From positions 124,001 to 188,000 of the forward strand of contig CAVZTE010000005.1 in assembly GCA_963778165.1 (NCBI GenBank): a stretch of 64,000 nt of DNA, written 5' to 3'. This document shows, piece after piece, positions 9,416-17,513 of this stretch. The position numbers and the translations under genes were made by a program. The notes beneath the pieces are model-generated. The model did no database searches, was not told where the DNA came from, and saw nothing but the letters and a program-made list of their open reading frames with translations. The DNA comes from Bog-756 sp963778165 (lineage in GTDB: Bacteria > Actinomycetota > Acidimicrobiia > Acidimicrobiales > RAAP-2). How positions within the stretch are numbered: position 1 is the first letter of the stretch; each line of letters begins with the position of its first letter.

Positions 9416-11368
9416 TCAGGAGGCGATCCGGTCCTGCGGCGGCACCGAGGCCAGAGCGTCGACCTCTTCGGTGGTGTCCACCCATGACTCGAACTCGATG
9501 ACGCCGAGCTCGGTGAACTTGGTCCGGAGCCAGCCGTCGGCGGCGTCCAGGAGGCCCAGCTTCTTGCAGTTGGGGACGATCTTGGAGAACAGCAGGGCCT
9601 GGAACTCGCCCCGCTCCGGGGCCTGCTGGACCACCGGCACGATGGCCTTGGGGTCGATGCCCATCCGGTCCCACACTTCCTGCTGCAAGAAGCGGTCCCG
9701 CATGCGTACGGCCGCCTCGAAGGCGAACTCCTGGCGCTCACGCAGTTCGGAGGCGTTCAGTCCCTCGTAGTACTCCTGCAGGCTCAGCACCCCGAAGGCC
9801 ACATGGCGGGCTTCGTCGGCCATCACGTACCGCAGCAGCTTCTTGAGGAGCGGGTCGCCGGTCATCTGGTGCATGAAGCCGAAGGCCGCCAGGGCCAGGC
9901 CCTCCACCATGATCTGCATGCCCAGGTAGGTGAGATCCCAGCGGGAGTCGGCGATGATGTCGTCGAGCAGCATCCGCAGGTGGGCGTTGACCGGGTAGTG
10001 ACCGGAGAGCTTCTCGTCCAGGTACTTGCCGAACACCTCGACGTGGCGGGCCTCATCCATCACCTGGGTGGCGGCGTAGTACTTGGCGTCGATCCACGGC
10101 ACCGACTCCACGATCTTGGCCGTGCAGATGAGCGCCCCTTGCTCGCCGTGCAGGAACTGGGAGAGCGTCCAGTTCTGGCTCTCCACGCCGAACTGCACCC
10201 ACTCCTTGTCTCCCCACTTCTCCACCGGCGTGCCGGTGAGGTCGAAGCCGGCGCCGAATCCACCGGTGGCCTCGGCCTGCTCCCGCACCAGCTTCTCCTG
10301 GTCCACGTCGATCTCCCAGGGGAGGTCGGTCTCACCATTCCACTGGGCCCCTTTGGCCTTCTCGTAGAGCTTGTTGAGCTTGGGACGGGCGCCCTTCTCG
10401 TAGTCCCAGGTGAAGATGGAGTCGTACTCCGAGTGGACCACATGGCGGCCATTGGCCTCTTCGGTGCCCACCACCGAGAGGATGGCCTCGAAGTCGTCGA
10501 TCTCGGCGCGGCCGATGATCTCCTCGGTGCTGCTCATTTCCGTGGTCATGACGTGGCTCCTTGATCTGGGTGATCGGTGTGATCGGATTGATGGGTTCGG
10601 ATCGGTCTCGTCGGTGTGGTCTGCGGATTCGAACGGGGTGATGTCGATAGTGGCGGTGCACTCGGAGGCGTGCAGGGCCCCGATGCCCGGCAGGACGAAC
10701 GTCTCCACCAGGTGGGTGGCCCGGGCCGGATCGGTCAGGTCCATGTGGGTCGACGGGGCGATGGCGTAGGACAGGACGATCCGGGTGGCCCACTCCGCCA
10801 CCCGACCGGCCTCCATCGGGCTCATCCACCGGGCCAGGAAGGGGGCGGCAAAGAGCGATGCCGTGGTCAGTAGGCGGTCCGACTCGTCGAAGGCCAGGTG
10901 TCCCAGCACCACTTCAGGCTCGTGCTCCACCAGGTAGGCCAGGGCCTGATGGCCCCGGATACGGGTGGAGGCTTCGACGATGCCGCCGACCAACGCCTCG
11001 GTGAGGTCGACGGCCTCGCCCAGGCGAACCCCGAGGGCGGAGAACAGCCGGGCCATCTCGGTGTCGACCACCGCCGCCAACATCTCGTCCCGACCGCCGG
11101 GGAACACCCGGTACACGGTGGCCCGGGACACCCCGGCCTCACGGGCGATGTCCTCCACCGTGGTCTTGACCGTTCCGTGCCGGGCCAGGCAGGCCAGGGT
11201 GGCGTCGATGATCCGGACCCGGTGCCGTGCGGTCTGGCCCGGCCGGCCCGACCCTGCATCCGCCCCGGCCCCCACGTCGCCGAGAAGCTGGTCCGCGGAC
11301 GTGCTGTCATGGTCCGTGCCGGCTTCCCCTTCCGGCACCACTCGGAGCACAGTCCCCCTGGATGGCAC
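9416..11368 (-). CDS. TetR-family regulator fused in frame to a ferritin-like diiron protein
   Basis: A 650-codon frame without internal stop. Residues about 48-230 are a TetR repressor, with the helix-turn-helix in TTVEDIAREAGVSRATVYR. Residues 274-650 are a helical ferritin-like domain with two DEARH motifs (in MDEARHVEVFG and ADEARHVAFG), the Glu-x-x-His ligands of an AurF/ferritin-like diiron site. The join (about 245-273) is Ser/Arg/Asp-rich and looks like translated leader DNA. An ATG at residue 274 has its own AAGGAG. The DNA therefore supports a fusion, a separate 377-residue diiron protein, or both. The GTG at 11368 lies right at the expected transcription start. The substrate is unknown; the pairing suggests local regulation of the oxidase. 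Confidence 0.85.
   Translation of the reverse strand: MPSRGTVLRVVPEGEAGTDHDSTSADQLLGDVGAGADAGSGRPGQTARHRVRIIDATLACLARHGTVKTTVEDIAREAGVSRATVYRVFPGGRDEMLAAVVDTEMARLFSALGVRLGEAVDLTEALVGGIVEASTRIRGHQALAYLVEHEPEVVLGHLAFDESDRLLTTASLFAAPFLARWMSPMEAGRVAEWATRIVLSYAIAPSTHMDLTDPARATHLVETFVLPGIGALHASECTATIDITPFESADHTDETDPNPSIRSHRSPRSRSHVMTTEMSSTEEIIGRAEIDDFEAILSVVGTEEANGRHVVHSEYDSIFTWDYEKGARPKLNKLYEKAKGAQWNGETDLPWEIDVDQEKLVREQAEATGGFGAGFDLTGTPVEKWGDKEWVQFGVESQNWTLSQFLHGEQGALICTAKIVESVPWIDAKYYAATQVMDEARHVEVFGKYLDEKLSGHYPVNAHLRMLLDDIIADSRWDLTYLGMQIMVEGLALAAFGFMHQMTGDPLLKKLLRYVMADEARHVAFGVLSLQEYYEGLNASELRERQEFAFEAAVRMRDRFLQQEVWDRMGIDPKAIVPVVQQAPERGEFQALLFSKIVPNCKKLGLLDAADGWLRTKFTELGVIEFESWVDTTEEVDALASVPPQDRIAS
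10549..10562 (-). promoter_or_regulatory. Internal ribosome-binding site and ATG for the diiron domain
   Basis: On the minus strand AAGGAG (10562-10557) is followed by 7 nt and the ATG at 10549-10547, in frame with the upstream TetR coding frame. This is one of the better Shine-Dalgarno/start pairs in the window, so the ferritin-like part is probably also made as a separate protein of 377 residues. Confidence 0.7.
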
Positions 11369-11374
11369 AGTGGA

Positions 11375-11404
11375 ACGTTAGATCGGTCTTTGTCTCATTG
11401 TCAA
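11375..11404 (-). promoter_or_regulatory. Probable sigma-A promoter, apparently leaderless, for the TetR-diiron gene
   Basis: The minus strand reads TTGACA (11404-11399), an 18-nt spacer and TAACGT (11380-11375). Initiation about 7 nt downstream would fall on the GTG start at 11368, giving a leaderless mRNA, which is common in actinobacteria. The -35 overlaps the stop of the upstream TetR gene. The overlapping sequence TTGACAATGAGACAA is an imperfect inverted repeat and could be a TetR operator. Confidence 0.55.
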
Positions 11405-12021
11405 CGAGTCGATCCCCGGCCCTCGGGGCTCCCCGATCCGCCGGGGCCGACCGGGCCGCCTCCGGACACCACCCCGGCCAGCAGCTCCGACCGGACCAGC
11501 TGGGCCACCTGGACCGGGTCGTCGAGGTCCCACCGGCCCGGGGCGGACATGTACGACAGCACCATCCGGGCCAGGAAGTCGGCCGCCTCTTTGAGATCGA
11601 CCCCGGCCGCCACCCCCCGCTGCTCCAGAAACGGCACCAGGAACTCGGCGATCCCCCGTCGGACCCGGTTGCTCTCCACGGTGAGGGCGGGCAGCAGCTT
11701 CTCCGGCTCGGTCTGCATGACCCGCTGGAGCACCTCGTGCTCCACGATGGACCGGTGGGCGAACATGATCCCGCGCTCCATCACCTCCTCGAGGCTCTCG
11801 GCCCCCTGCACCCGCTCGTACAGGCGGGCGAAGAACTCGAGGGTGGCCCAGGCCACCACCGCCTCGAGCAGCTCGTCCCGGCCCCCCGGGAAGGTCCGGT
11901 AGACCGTGGCCCGGGACACGTTGGCCTCCCGGGCGGCGTCTTCGACGGTGGTCTTGGCCAGTCCCCACCGGGCCACACAGGCGTAGGTGGCTTCCAGGAT
12001 GCGCTGGCGGGTGTCGTCCAT
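11401..12021 (-). CDS. TetR/AcrR-family transcriptional regulator
   Basis: A 206-residue repressor with the N-terminal helix-turn-helix in TTVEDAAREANVSRATVYR and an all-helical ligand domain. Its DNA-binding region is close to that of the downstream TetR-diiron protein (both VSRATVYR.FPGGRDE), so the two look like paralogues from a local duplication. The C-terminus is a Gly/Pro/Ser-rich tail. It starts with ATG 18 nt after the dapB stop and ends 32 nt before the next gene. Target and ligand cannot be read from the sequence. The most economical idea is control of the adjacent diiron gene. Confidence 0.9.
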   Translation of the reverse strand: MDDTRQRILEATYACVARWGLAKTTVEDAAREANVSRATVYRTFPGGRDELLEAVVAWATLEFFARLYERVQGAESLEEVMERGIMFAHRSIVEHEVLQRVMQTEPEKLLPALTVESNRVRRGIAEFLVPFLEQRGVAAGVDLKEAADFLARMVLSYMSAPGRWDLDDPVQVAQLVRSELLAGVVSGGGPVGPGGSGSPEGRGSTR

Positions 12022-12039
12022 GGCGCCGGTCCCCGGCTC

Positions 12040-12855
12040 CTACAGCCCGAGGAGGGTGTCGATCCCGAGGGTCACGCCGGGAAGCCCGGCTACCGATCGC
12101 ACGGCCAGGACCACGCCGTCCATGAACGAGGTGCGGTCGTAGGAGTCGTGGCGGATGGTCAGGCTCTGTCCCACCGCCCCGAAGATCACCTCTTGATGGG
12201 CCACCAGGCCCGGGAGGCGGACCGAGTGGATGCGCACCCCTCCGGGCCCGGCCCCGCCCCGGGCCCCGTCCACCACCGAGGTGGCCGTCTGATCGGGGGG
12301 GAAGGCCCCCGACCCGGCCGCCGAGCGCGCCGCGGTCATCCGCTCCGCGGTGTGCACGGCCGTGCCCGAGGGGGCGTCCAACTTCCGCTGGTGATGGAGC
12401 TCGACGATCTCCGCCCCGTCGAACCAGGGAGCGGCCAGTTCGGCGAACCGTTCCATCAGCACCGCGCCGATGGCGAAGTTCGAGGCCAGAAGGCAGTTGG
12501 ACGATCCTTCCCCGGCTCCACCGAACCGGCGGCGGAGCTCGGCCAGGTCGTCCTCGGTGAACCCGGTGGTCCCGACCACGGCGTGCATGCCCTCGGCGGC
12601 GCAGTAGGCCAGAGTGGCCCGGGCCACGTCGATCCGGGTGAAGTCCACCACCACCTGGGCTCCGGCCGCCTTGAGCTCACTCAGGTCGCCGGCCACCACC
12701 AACTCCCCCACGTCCGGCCCCAGGAGACCGCTCAGTTCAGTGCCGGCGTGCACGGGGTCGACCGCGGCGACCAGCTCCAGGTCGGACTGGGCGACGACCG
12801 ATCGGCACACCTCCTGGCCCATCTTGCCGCCTGCGCCCACCACACCCACTCGCAT
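12040..12855 (-). CDS. dapB: 4-hydroxy-tetrahydrodipicolinate reductase
   Basis: Second step of the diaminopimelate branch: NAD(P)H-dependent reduction of the DapA product. The N-terminal Rossmann motif VGVVGAGGKMGQ, the NAD(P)H-binding VVGTTGF and the substrate motif ELHHQRKLDAPSGTA are all present. The ATG at 12855 places the Rossmann strand at the very N-terminus, with AGGGTG about 6 nt upstream. An in-frame GTG three codons earlier is less likely. About 271 residues, normal for the family. Confidence 0.95.
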   Translation of the reverse strand: MRVGVVGAGGKMGQEVCRSVVAQSDLELVAAVDPVHAGTELSGLLGPDVGELVVAGDLSELKAAGAQVVVDFTRIDVARATLAYCAAEGMHAVVGTTGFTEDDLAELRRRFGGAGEGSSNCLLASNFAIGAVLMERFAELAAPWFDGAEIVELHHQRKLDAPSGTAVHTAERMTAARSAAGSGAFPPDQTATSVVDGARGGAGPGGVRIHSVRLPGLVAHQEVIFGAVGQSLTIRHDSYDRTSFMDGVVLAVRSVAGLPGVTLGIDTLLGL

Positions 12856-12908
12856 GGGCGTCACCCTACCGTCGACCCGCCCGGGGCCCGGGTACCGGGC
12901 AGCCCGCG

Positions 12909-14165
12909 TCAGCCCAGCCGCAGCGAGGTGCCGTCGAAGTCGGACTCTCCGAACGGACCGACCACCGAAAGGGTCCTGGGCGCGGCCACCAGCTCTTCGG
13001 CCGCGGCGCGGATCTCCTCGAGGGTCAGGGCCTCCACCCGGGCCAGCACTTCATCCACCGTGAGGATCTCCCCGTGGAGCAGCAGGCCGGCACCGATGCG
13101 GCTCATCCGGGCCCCCGAGTCCTCACAGGCCAGCAGGGTCTCGGCTCGCAGGTTCCCCTTGGCGATCATGAGCTCGCGCTCGGTGATGCCCTCGGCGCCC
13201 AACAGGGCCAGCTCGGCCGAGACGATCTCCAATACCTCGGGCACGTGCTCGGGGGCGGTGCCCATCCCCACACTGACCGTTCCGGCGTCGTGGTACGCCA
13301 CCCGCTCCGACCACACCGAGTAGGCCAGGCCCCGCCGCTCCCGGATCTCTTGGAACAGACGGCTGGACAGGCCCCCGCCCAGCACGTGGTTGAGGACGGC
13401 CAGGGCGTAGCGGCGAGGGTCGGACCGGTTCACCGACCGGCAGGCCAGAACCAGGTGGGCCTGCTCGGTGGACCGGCGGACCACCCGGAGCGGCTCGACC
13501 TTGTCGCCGGGCGGCTGGCGGACCGGGGTCCGTCCTCCGGGCTGACCGGCGAACCGGGACTCCAGCCCCTCGGCCACCGCGGTGTGGTCCAGGTCTCCGG
13601 CCACCGCCACCACCATGTTCCCCGGGCGGTAGTGCAGGCCGAAGAACTCCCGGATCCGATCGGCGGTCATGGCCGACACCGACTCCTGGCTGCCCAGCAC
13701 CTCGCGCCCCAAGGGGTGATCGGGGAAGAGCGCCGCCGAACTCTGCTCGGATGCCTCGTCCGACGGCTCATCAGCGTGCATCAGGATCTCGTCCAGGATG
13801 ACCTGGCGCTCGGCATCGAGGTCGTCGGGCCGGAGGGCCGGACGCCACATGATGTCGGAGAGGATGTCGAGGCCCAGGGAGAGGTGCTCGGCCAGCAGTC
13901 GTATGTAGAAGGAGGTGTACTCCTTGGTGGTGAAGGCGTTGAAATCCCCGCCCACCTCGTCCACGGCCTCGGCGATGGCCGAGGACGACCGCTCGTCGGT
14001 GCCCTTGAACAACAGGTGCTCGAGGAAGTGGGATGCCCCGGCCTCACCGGGGTCCTCGTCACGCGATCCGGTGCCCACCCAGAAGCCGATGCACACCGAC
14101 CGGGCGTCCTCCATCCGCTCGGTGGCCAACGACAACCCCGAAGGCAACATCTCGGTGCGGATCAT
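12909..14165 (-). CDS. M16-family zinc metallopeptidase (processing-peptidase-like)
   Basis: A 418-residue M16 (pitrilysin/MPP-like) protease. The inverted zinc motif HxxEH is seen as HFLEH near residue 46, and the distal metal-ligand Glu lies about 75 residues later, around AERQVILDEI. The C-terminal half has the second M16 fold with the usual Arg/Tyr region. It lies between pnp and dapB, as in many actinobacteria, but its substrate is unknown. No signal peptide is seen, so it is probably cytoplasmic. Confidence 0.92.
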   Translation of the reverse strand: MIRTEMLPSGLSLATERMEDARSVCIGFWVGTGSRDEDPGEAGASHFLEHLLFKGTDERSSSAIAEAVDEVGGDFNAFTTKEYTSFYIRLLAEHLSLGLDILSDIMWRPALRPDDLDAERQVILDEILMHADEPSDEASEQSSAALFPDHPLGREVLGSQESVSAMTADRIREFFGLHYRPGNMVVAVAGDLDHTAVAEGLESRFAGQPGGRTPVRQPPGDKVEPLRVVRRSTEQAHLVLACRSVNRSDPRRYALAVLNHVLGGGLSSRLFQEIRERRGLAYSVWSERVAYHDAGTVSVGMGTAPEHVPEVLEIVSAELALLGAEGITERELMIAKGNLRAETLLACEDSGARMSRIGAGLLLHGEILTVDEVLARVEALTLEEIRAAAEELVAAPRTLSVVGPFGESDFDGTSLRLG

Positions 14166-14268
14166 CGGGCCGCCAATCCCGCGTCCGGACCAAAACGGCC
14201 CGACGGGTGGGGCCGATCACCCGGAGCGGTGGGGAGCGATGCGCACCCCACCGCCGGGACGATCCTGT

Positions 14269-16755
14269 TCAACGCCGGCGGCGACCACCCCGGCCGCCTC
14301 CGCCACCCCCGCCGGGGCGCTCGGTCGGCTCGGCCACCGCCGGTCCCAGATTTCCGAACTCCTGGACCAACTCGACCTCGAACGCATCCTCGAAGGAAGC
14401 GGCGTTGGACGGGGCCGGGCGGGACTCGGCCGGACGCCGGCCCCCGCGGTCGGGACGGTCACCGGGGTCGGCGTGGTCGCCGCGGGGACCGCGGTCGCGG
14501 TTGCGGCCTCCGCCGTCACCACGACCTCCGCCGGCCCCGCCGTTGCGCTCCTCGGAGCCGCCCGACGCGGCCGGAGCATCGCCGGCCAACGACAGTGACA
14601 CTTTGCCCTGGGGATCGATGTCGTCGACCCGCACCTCGACCGGCTGGCCCAGTTCGAACACGTCCTCCACCCGATCGATCCGCTTGCCCTGGCCCATCTT
14701 GGAGATGTGCAGCAGGCCGTCACGGCCCGGGAGGATGTTGACGAAGGCGCCGAACTTGGTGATGTTGACCACCTTGCCCTGGTAGGTGGCGCCCACCTCG
14801 GCCAGCGGCGGGTCGAGAATGGTCTCGATGCGGCGCTTGGCCTCGGCTACCGCCGTACCGTCCTTGGCCCCGATGGTCACGGTGCCCACCATGCCGTCGT
14901 CGTCGACGGCGATGTCGGCCCCGGTCTCCTGCTGCAGGGCGTTGATGACCTTGCCCTTGGGCCCGATGACCTCACCGATCTTGTCCATGGGGATCTCGAA
15001 GGAGACGATCTTCGGGGCGGACTCGGCCACCTCGTCACGGGGCTCGGCGATGGCGCCGGCCATCACGTCCAGGATGGTCAGACGGGCCTCTTTGGCCTGG
15101 AGCAGCGCCTTGGTCAACACGTCGAGCGGCAAGCCGTCGATCTTGGTGTCGAGCTGGAGGGCGGTGACCACGTCCTTGGTCCCGGCCACCTTGAAGTCCA
15201 TGTCACCGAAGGCGTCCTCGGCCCCCAGGATGTCGGTCAGGGTGACGTAGGTCCCACCGTCGTAGACCAGGCCCATGGCGATCCCGGCCACCGGGGCCTT
15301 GAGGGGAACGCCGGCGGCCATCATCGACAGGGTCGATCCGCACACCGAGGCCATGGAGGTGGACCCGTTGGAGGCCAGCACGTCCGAGACCAGACGGAGG
15401 GTGTAGGGGAAGTCCTCCTCGTAGGGGACCACCGGCAACAGGGCCCGCTCGGCCAGCAGGCCGTGGCCGATCTCCCGGCGCTTGGGCCCACGCATGAACC
15501 CGGTCTCCCCGGTCGAGAAGGGCGGGAAGTTGTAGTGGTGCATGTACCGCTTGTGGTCGTCCGGGGTGATGGTGTCGAGCAACTGGTTCATCCGCGGCAT
15601 GCCCAGGGTGGTCACGTTGAGCACCTGGGTCTCGCCCCGCTGGAACAGAGCCGATCCGTGGGCCGTGGGGAACAGGTCGACCTCAGCCGAGAGCGGCCGG
15701 ATCTCCGAGGTGGACCGGCCGTCGATACGGAGGCCCTCTTCGACGATGCGCCGGCGGACCAGCTTTTTGGTCAGTCCCCGCACGGCGGCCTTGAGCTCGC
15801 CGCCCCGCTCGGGGAACTCAGCGGCGAGGGCCTCGATGATGAAGGTGGTGGCGGCGTCCAGGGCGGCGTTACGCTCGGCCTTGGCCACGATCTTGTTGGC
15901 CTCGGTGATGGCCTCGGTCCCGACGGCCTGCACCCGCTCGAACACGTCGTCCTCGTAGTCGGAGAACGTCGAGTAGGGGATGATCTCGATGGGACCGCGG
16001 GCCACGACGTAGGCCTCCACCATCTTGCGCTGCAGCTCGATGGACTCGCGGATCCAGGTCTTGGCGGCCTCCAGGCCGTCGGCCAGCACCTCTTCGGTGA
16101 CCTGGGGTGCACCTTCCTCGTAGTACTGGAAGGACCGCTCCGAGCCGCCGGCCTCCACCATCATGATGGCGATCTCGGCGTTGGCGGCGTCCGACAGGGC
16201 CCGACCGGCCACCACCAGCTCGAAGGTCGACTCGTCGCCCTCTTGGAAGCTGGGATGGGGGATCCACTGGCCATCGGTGGAGTAGGCCACCCGGACGGCC
16301 CCGATGGGGCCGTCGAAGGGGATGCCCGAGATCATCAGCGCAGCCGAGGCGGCGTTGATGGCCAGGACGTCGTGGGGATTGACCTGGTCGGCGCCGAAGA
16401 CGGTGCCCACGATGTGGACTTCGTTGCGGAATCCCTTGGGGAAGGACGGGCGCAGGGGGCGGTCGATCAAGCGGTCGGTGAGGATGGCCTGGTCCGAGGA
16501 CTTGCCCTCCCGGCGGAAGAAGGAGCCGGGGATCTTGCCGGCGGCGTAGGTCCGCTCCTCGATGTCGACCGTGAGGGGGAAGAAGTCGGCCCCTTCCCGG
16601 ACCGACCGTGAGGCCGTGGCCGTGGCCAGCAGGACGGTGTCGCCGATGCGGGCCAGAACGGCTCCGTCGGCCAACTGGGCCAGCTTGCCGGTCTCGAATG
16701 AAAGTGTGCGGTCGGTGCCACTGATGGGCGCCGACACGGTTATGGCGTCTGACAT
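14269..16755 (-). CDS. pnp: Polyribonucleotide nucleotidyltransferase (PNPase)
   Basis: A phosphorolytic 3'-5' exoribonuclease of the RNA degradation machinery. The 828-residue protein has two RNase PH domains, a helical linker, a KH domain (GEVIGPKGKVINALQ) and an S1 domain (GATYQGKVVNITKFGAFVN). A Gly/Arg/Asp-rich tail of about 100 residues, ending in GGGGGGGRGGRRRR, extends beyond the E. coli enzyme. ATG at 16755 is chosen because AAGGAG lies 4 nt upstream and MSDAITVSAPI fits the family N-terminus. The frame extends another 45 codons upstream without conservation. It lies downstream of rpsO with a structured leader. Confidence 0.96.
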   Translation of the reverse strand: MSDAITVSAPISGTDRTLSFETGKLAQLADGAVLARIGDTVLLATATASRSVREGADFFPLTVDIEERTYAAGKIPGSFFRREGKSSDQAILTDRLIDRPLRPSFPKGFRNEVHIVGTVFGADQVNPHDVLAINAASAALMISGIPFDGPIGAVRVAYSTDGQWIPHPSFQEGDESTFELVVAGRALSDAANAEIAIMMVEAGGSERSFQYYEEGAPQVTEEVLADGLEAAKTWIRESIELQRKMVEAYVVARGPIEIIPYSTFSDYEDDVFERVQAVGTEAITEANKIVAKAERNAALDAATTFIIEALAAEFPERGGELKAAVRGLTKKLVRRRIVEEGLRIDGRSTSEIRPLSAEVDLFPTAHGSALFQRGETQVLNVTTLGMPRMNQLLDTITPDDHKRYMHHYNFPPFSTGETGFMRGPKRREIGHGLLAERALLPVVPYEEDFPYTLRLVSDVLASNGSTSMASVCGSTLSMMAAGVPLKAPVAGIAMGLVYDGGTYVTLTDILGAEDAFGDMDFKVAGTKDVVTALQLDTKIDGLPLDVLTKALLQAKEARLTILDVMAGAIAEPRDEVAESAPKIVSFEIPMDKIGEVIGPKGKVINALQQETGADIAVDDDGMVGTVTIGAKDGTAVAEAKRRIETILDPPLAEVGATYQGKVVNITKFGAFVNILPGRDGLLHISKMGQGKRIDRVEDVFELGQPVEVRVDDIDPQGKVSLSLAGDAPAASGGSEERNGGAGGGRGDGGGRNRDRGPRGDHADPGDRPDRGGRRPAESRPAPSNAASFEDAFEVELVQEFGNLGPAVAEPTERPGGGGGGGRGGRRRR

Positions 16756-16795
16756 GACGCTCCTTGGTTTGCTCGGGGACTCCACGAGCCAGTTC

Positions 16796-16840
16796 CCAGT
16801 TGTCGACCACCCGATCTCACGTCCGGTGATCGGCAACTGG
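16796..16840 (-). promoter_or_regulatory. Hairpin in pnp leader
   Basis: Outer arms CCAGTTG/CAACTGG (16796-16802 and 16834-16840) enclose a second inverted repeat, CCGATC/GATCGG, giving a nested stem-loop about 40 nt upstream of the pnp ATG. In E. coli a pnp leader hairpin is the RNase III/PNPase autoregulation site. Here the structure is seen but the function is inferred. Confidence 0.4.
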
Positions 16841-16974
16841 TGACTGACCTCGCTGCGAGCCCAATCTGTTGGTTGTTTCCGGCCGCCCACCGGAGTGACC
16901 GACCGCTACTGTTGCGGGCCGACCTCTGGCCGACCCGTGCCACCGCCGACGGCATGCCGACGGAAGAATTGCGA

Positions 16975-16996
16975 CCGCCCGGCCGAAGCCGGGCGG
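16975..16996 (-). terminator. Hairpin between rpsO and pnp
   Basis: A perfect 9-bp stem, CCGCCCGGC/GCCGGGCGG, with a 4-nt loop (UUCG on the minus-strand transcript) lies 17 nt after the rpsO stop. On the minus strand it is followed by GTCGCAATTCTT, a weak U-tract. It could attenuate or terminate after rpsO, or mark a processing site. Confidence 0.6.
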
Positions 16997-17012
16997 AGCG
17001 AAGGATGTCCGC

Positions 17013-17270
17013 CTAGCGGCGGAGGCCGAGGCGACCGATGATGTCCCGGTAGCGCTCGACGTCGTTGTTGCGCACGTAGTCGAGGAGCCGGCGGCGACGG
17101 CCGATCAGCTTCAGGAGGCCACGGCGGGTGTGGTGATCGCCCTTGTGCACCTTGAGATGCTCGGTCAGGTGCACGATGCGCTCGCTCAAGATGGCGATCT
17201 GCACTTCGGGTGACCCGGTGTCCGTCTCATGGAGACGGTATTCGGCAATGGTGGACTGCTTGTCTGGCAT
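17013..17270 (-). CDS. rpsO: 30S ribosomal protein S15
   Basis: An 85-residue primary 16S rRNA-binding protein of the small subunit. The family signature EYRLHETDTGSPEVQIA is near the N-terminus, followed by HLTEHLKVHKGDHHTRRGL and the basic RRRRLLDYVRNND. The ATG at 17270 gives the normal start; the frame extends upstream without conservation. The family is usually 88-89 residues. It heads the rpsO-pnp order. Confidence 0.97.
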   Translation of the reverse strand: MPDKQSTIAEYRLHETDTGSPEVQIAILSERIVHLTEHLKVHKGDHHTRRGLLKLIGRRRRLLDYVRNNDVERYRDIIGRLGLRR

Positions 17271-17422
17271 GCGGGGGTTCGACCTCTGCGGTGTTCGAGC
17301 TCGCGGTGTCCGAGCTGGCCGGCGGACGGAACACGACGGCGGGACCATGGTAGCAGGATCGCTGGTCGGAAGGCTGCACCTGCCCCTGGCGGGGCTGGTC
17401 GGCGCGCCCGCCAGCCGCGACG

Positions 17423-17459
17423 ACGCCCCGATCCGGCCCTGGGGGCCGGATCGGGGCGT
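17423..17459. terminator. 17-bp perfect hairpin between peroxiredoxin and rpsO
   Basis: Left arm 17423-17439 (begins ACGCCCCGATCC) pairs perfectly with 17443-17459 around a TGG loop. It lies 55 nt past the peroxiredoxin stop and about 150 nt upstream of rpsO. No T-run follows on either strand, typical of GC-rich 'I-shaped' actinobacterial terminators. It probably ends the peroxiredoxin transcript. Confidence 0.75.
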
Positions 17460-17513
17460 GCCGTCTATGGGCCGCCCACAGGGGGTAGGCCCGCAGATGC
17501 CTGCGCTCTGGCT

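Noticed and set aside
11227..13323. A 698-codon plus-strand frame opposite the TetR genes and dapB
   Set aside because: It is antisense to conserved genes on the minus strand and has no family features.
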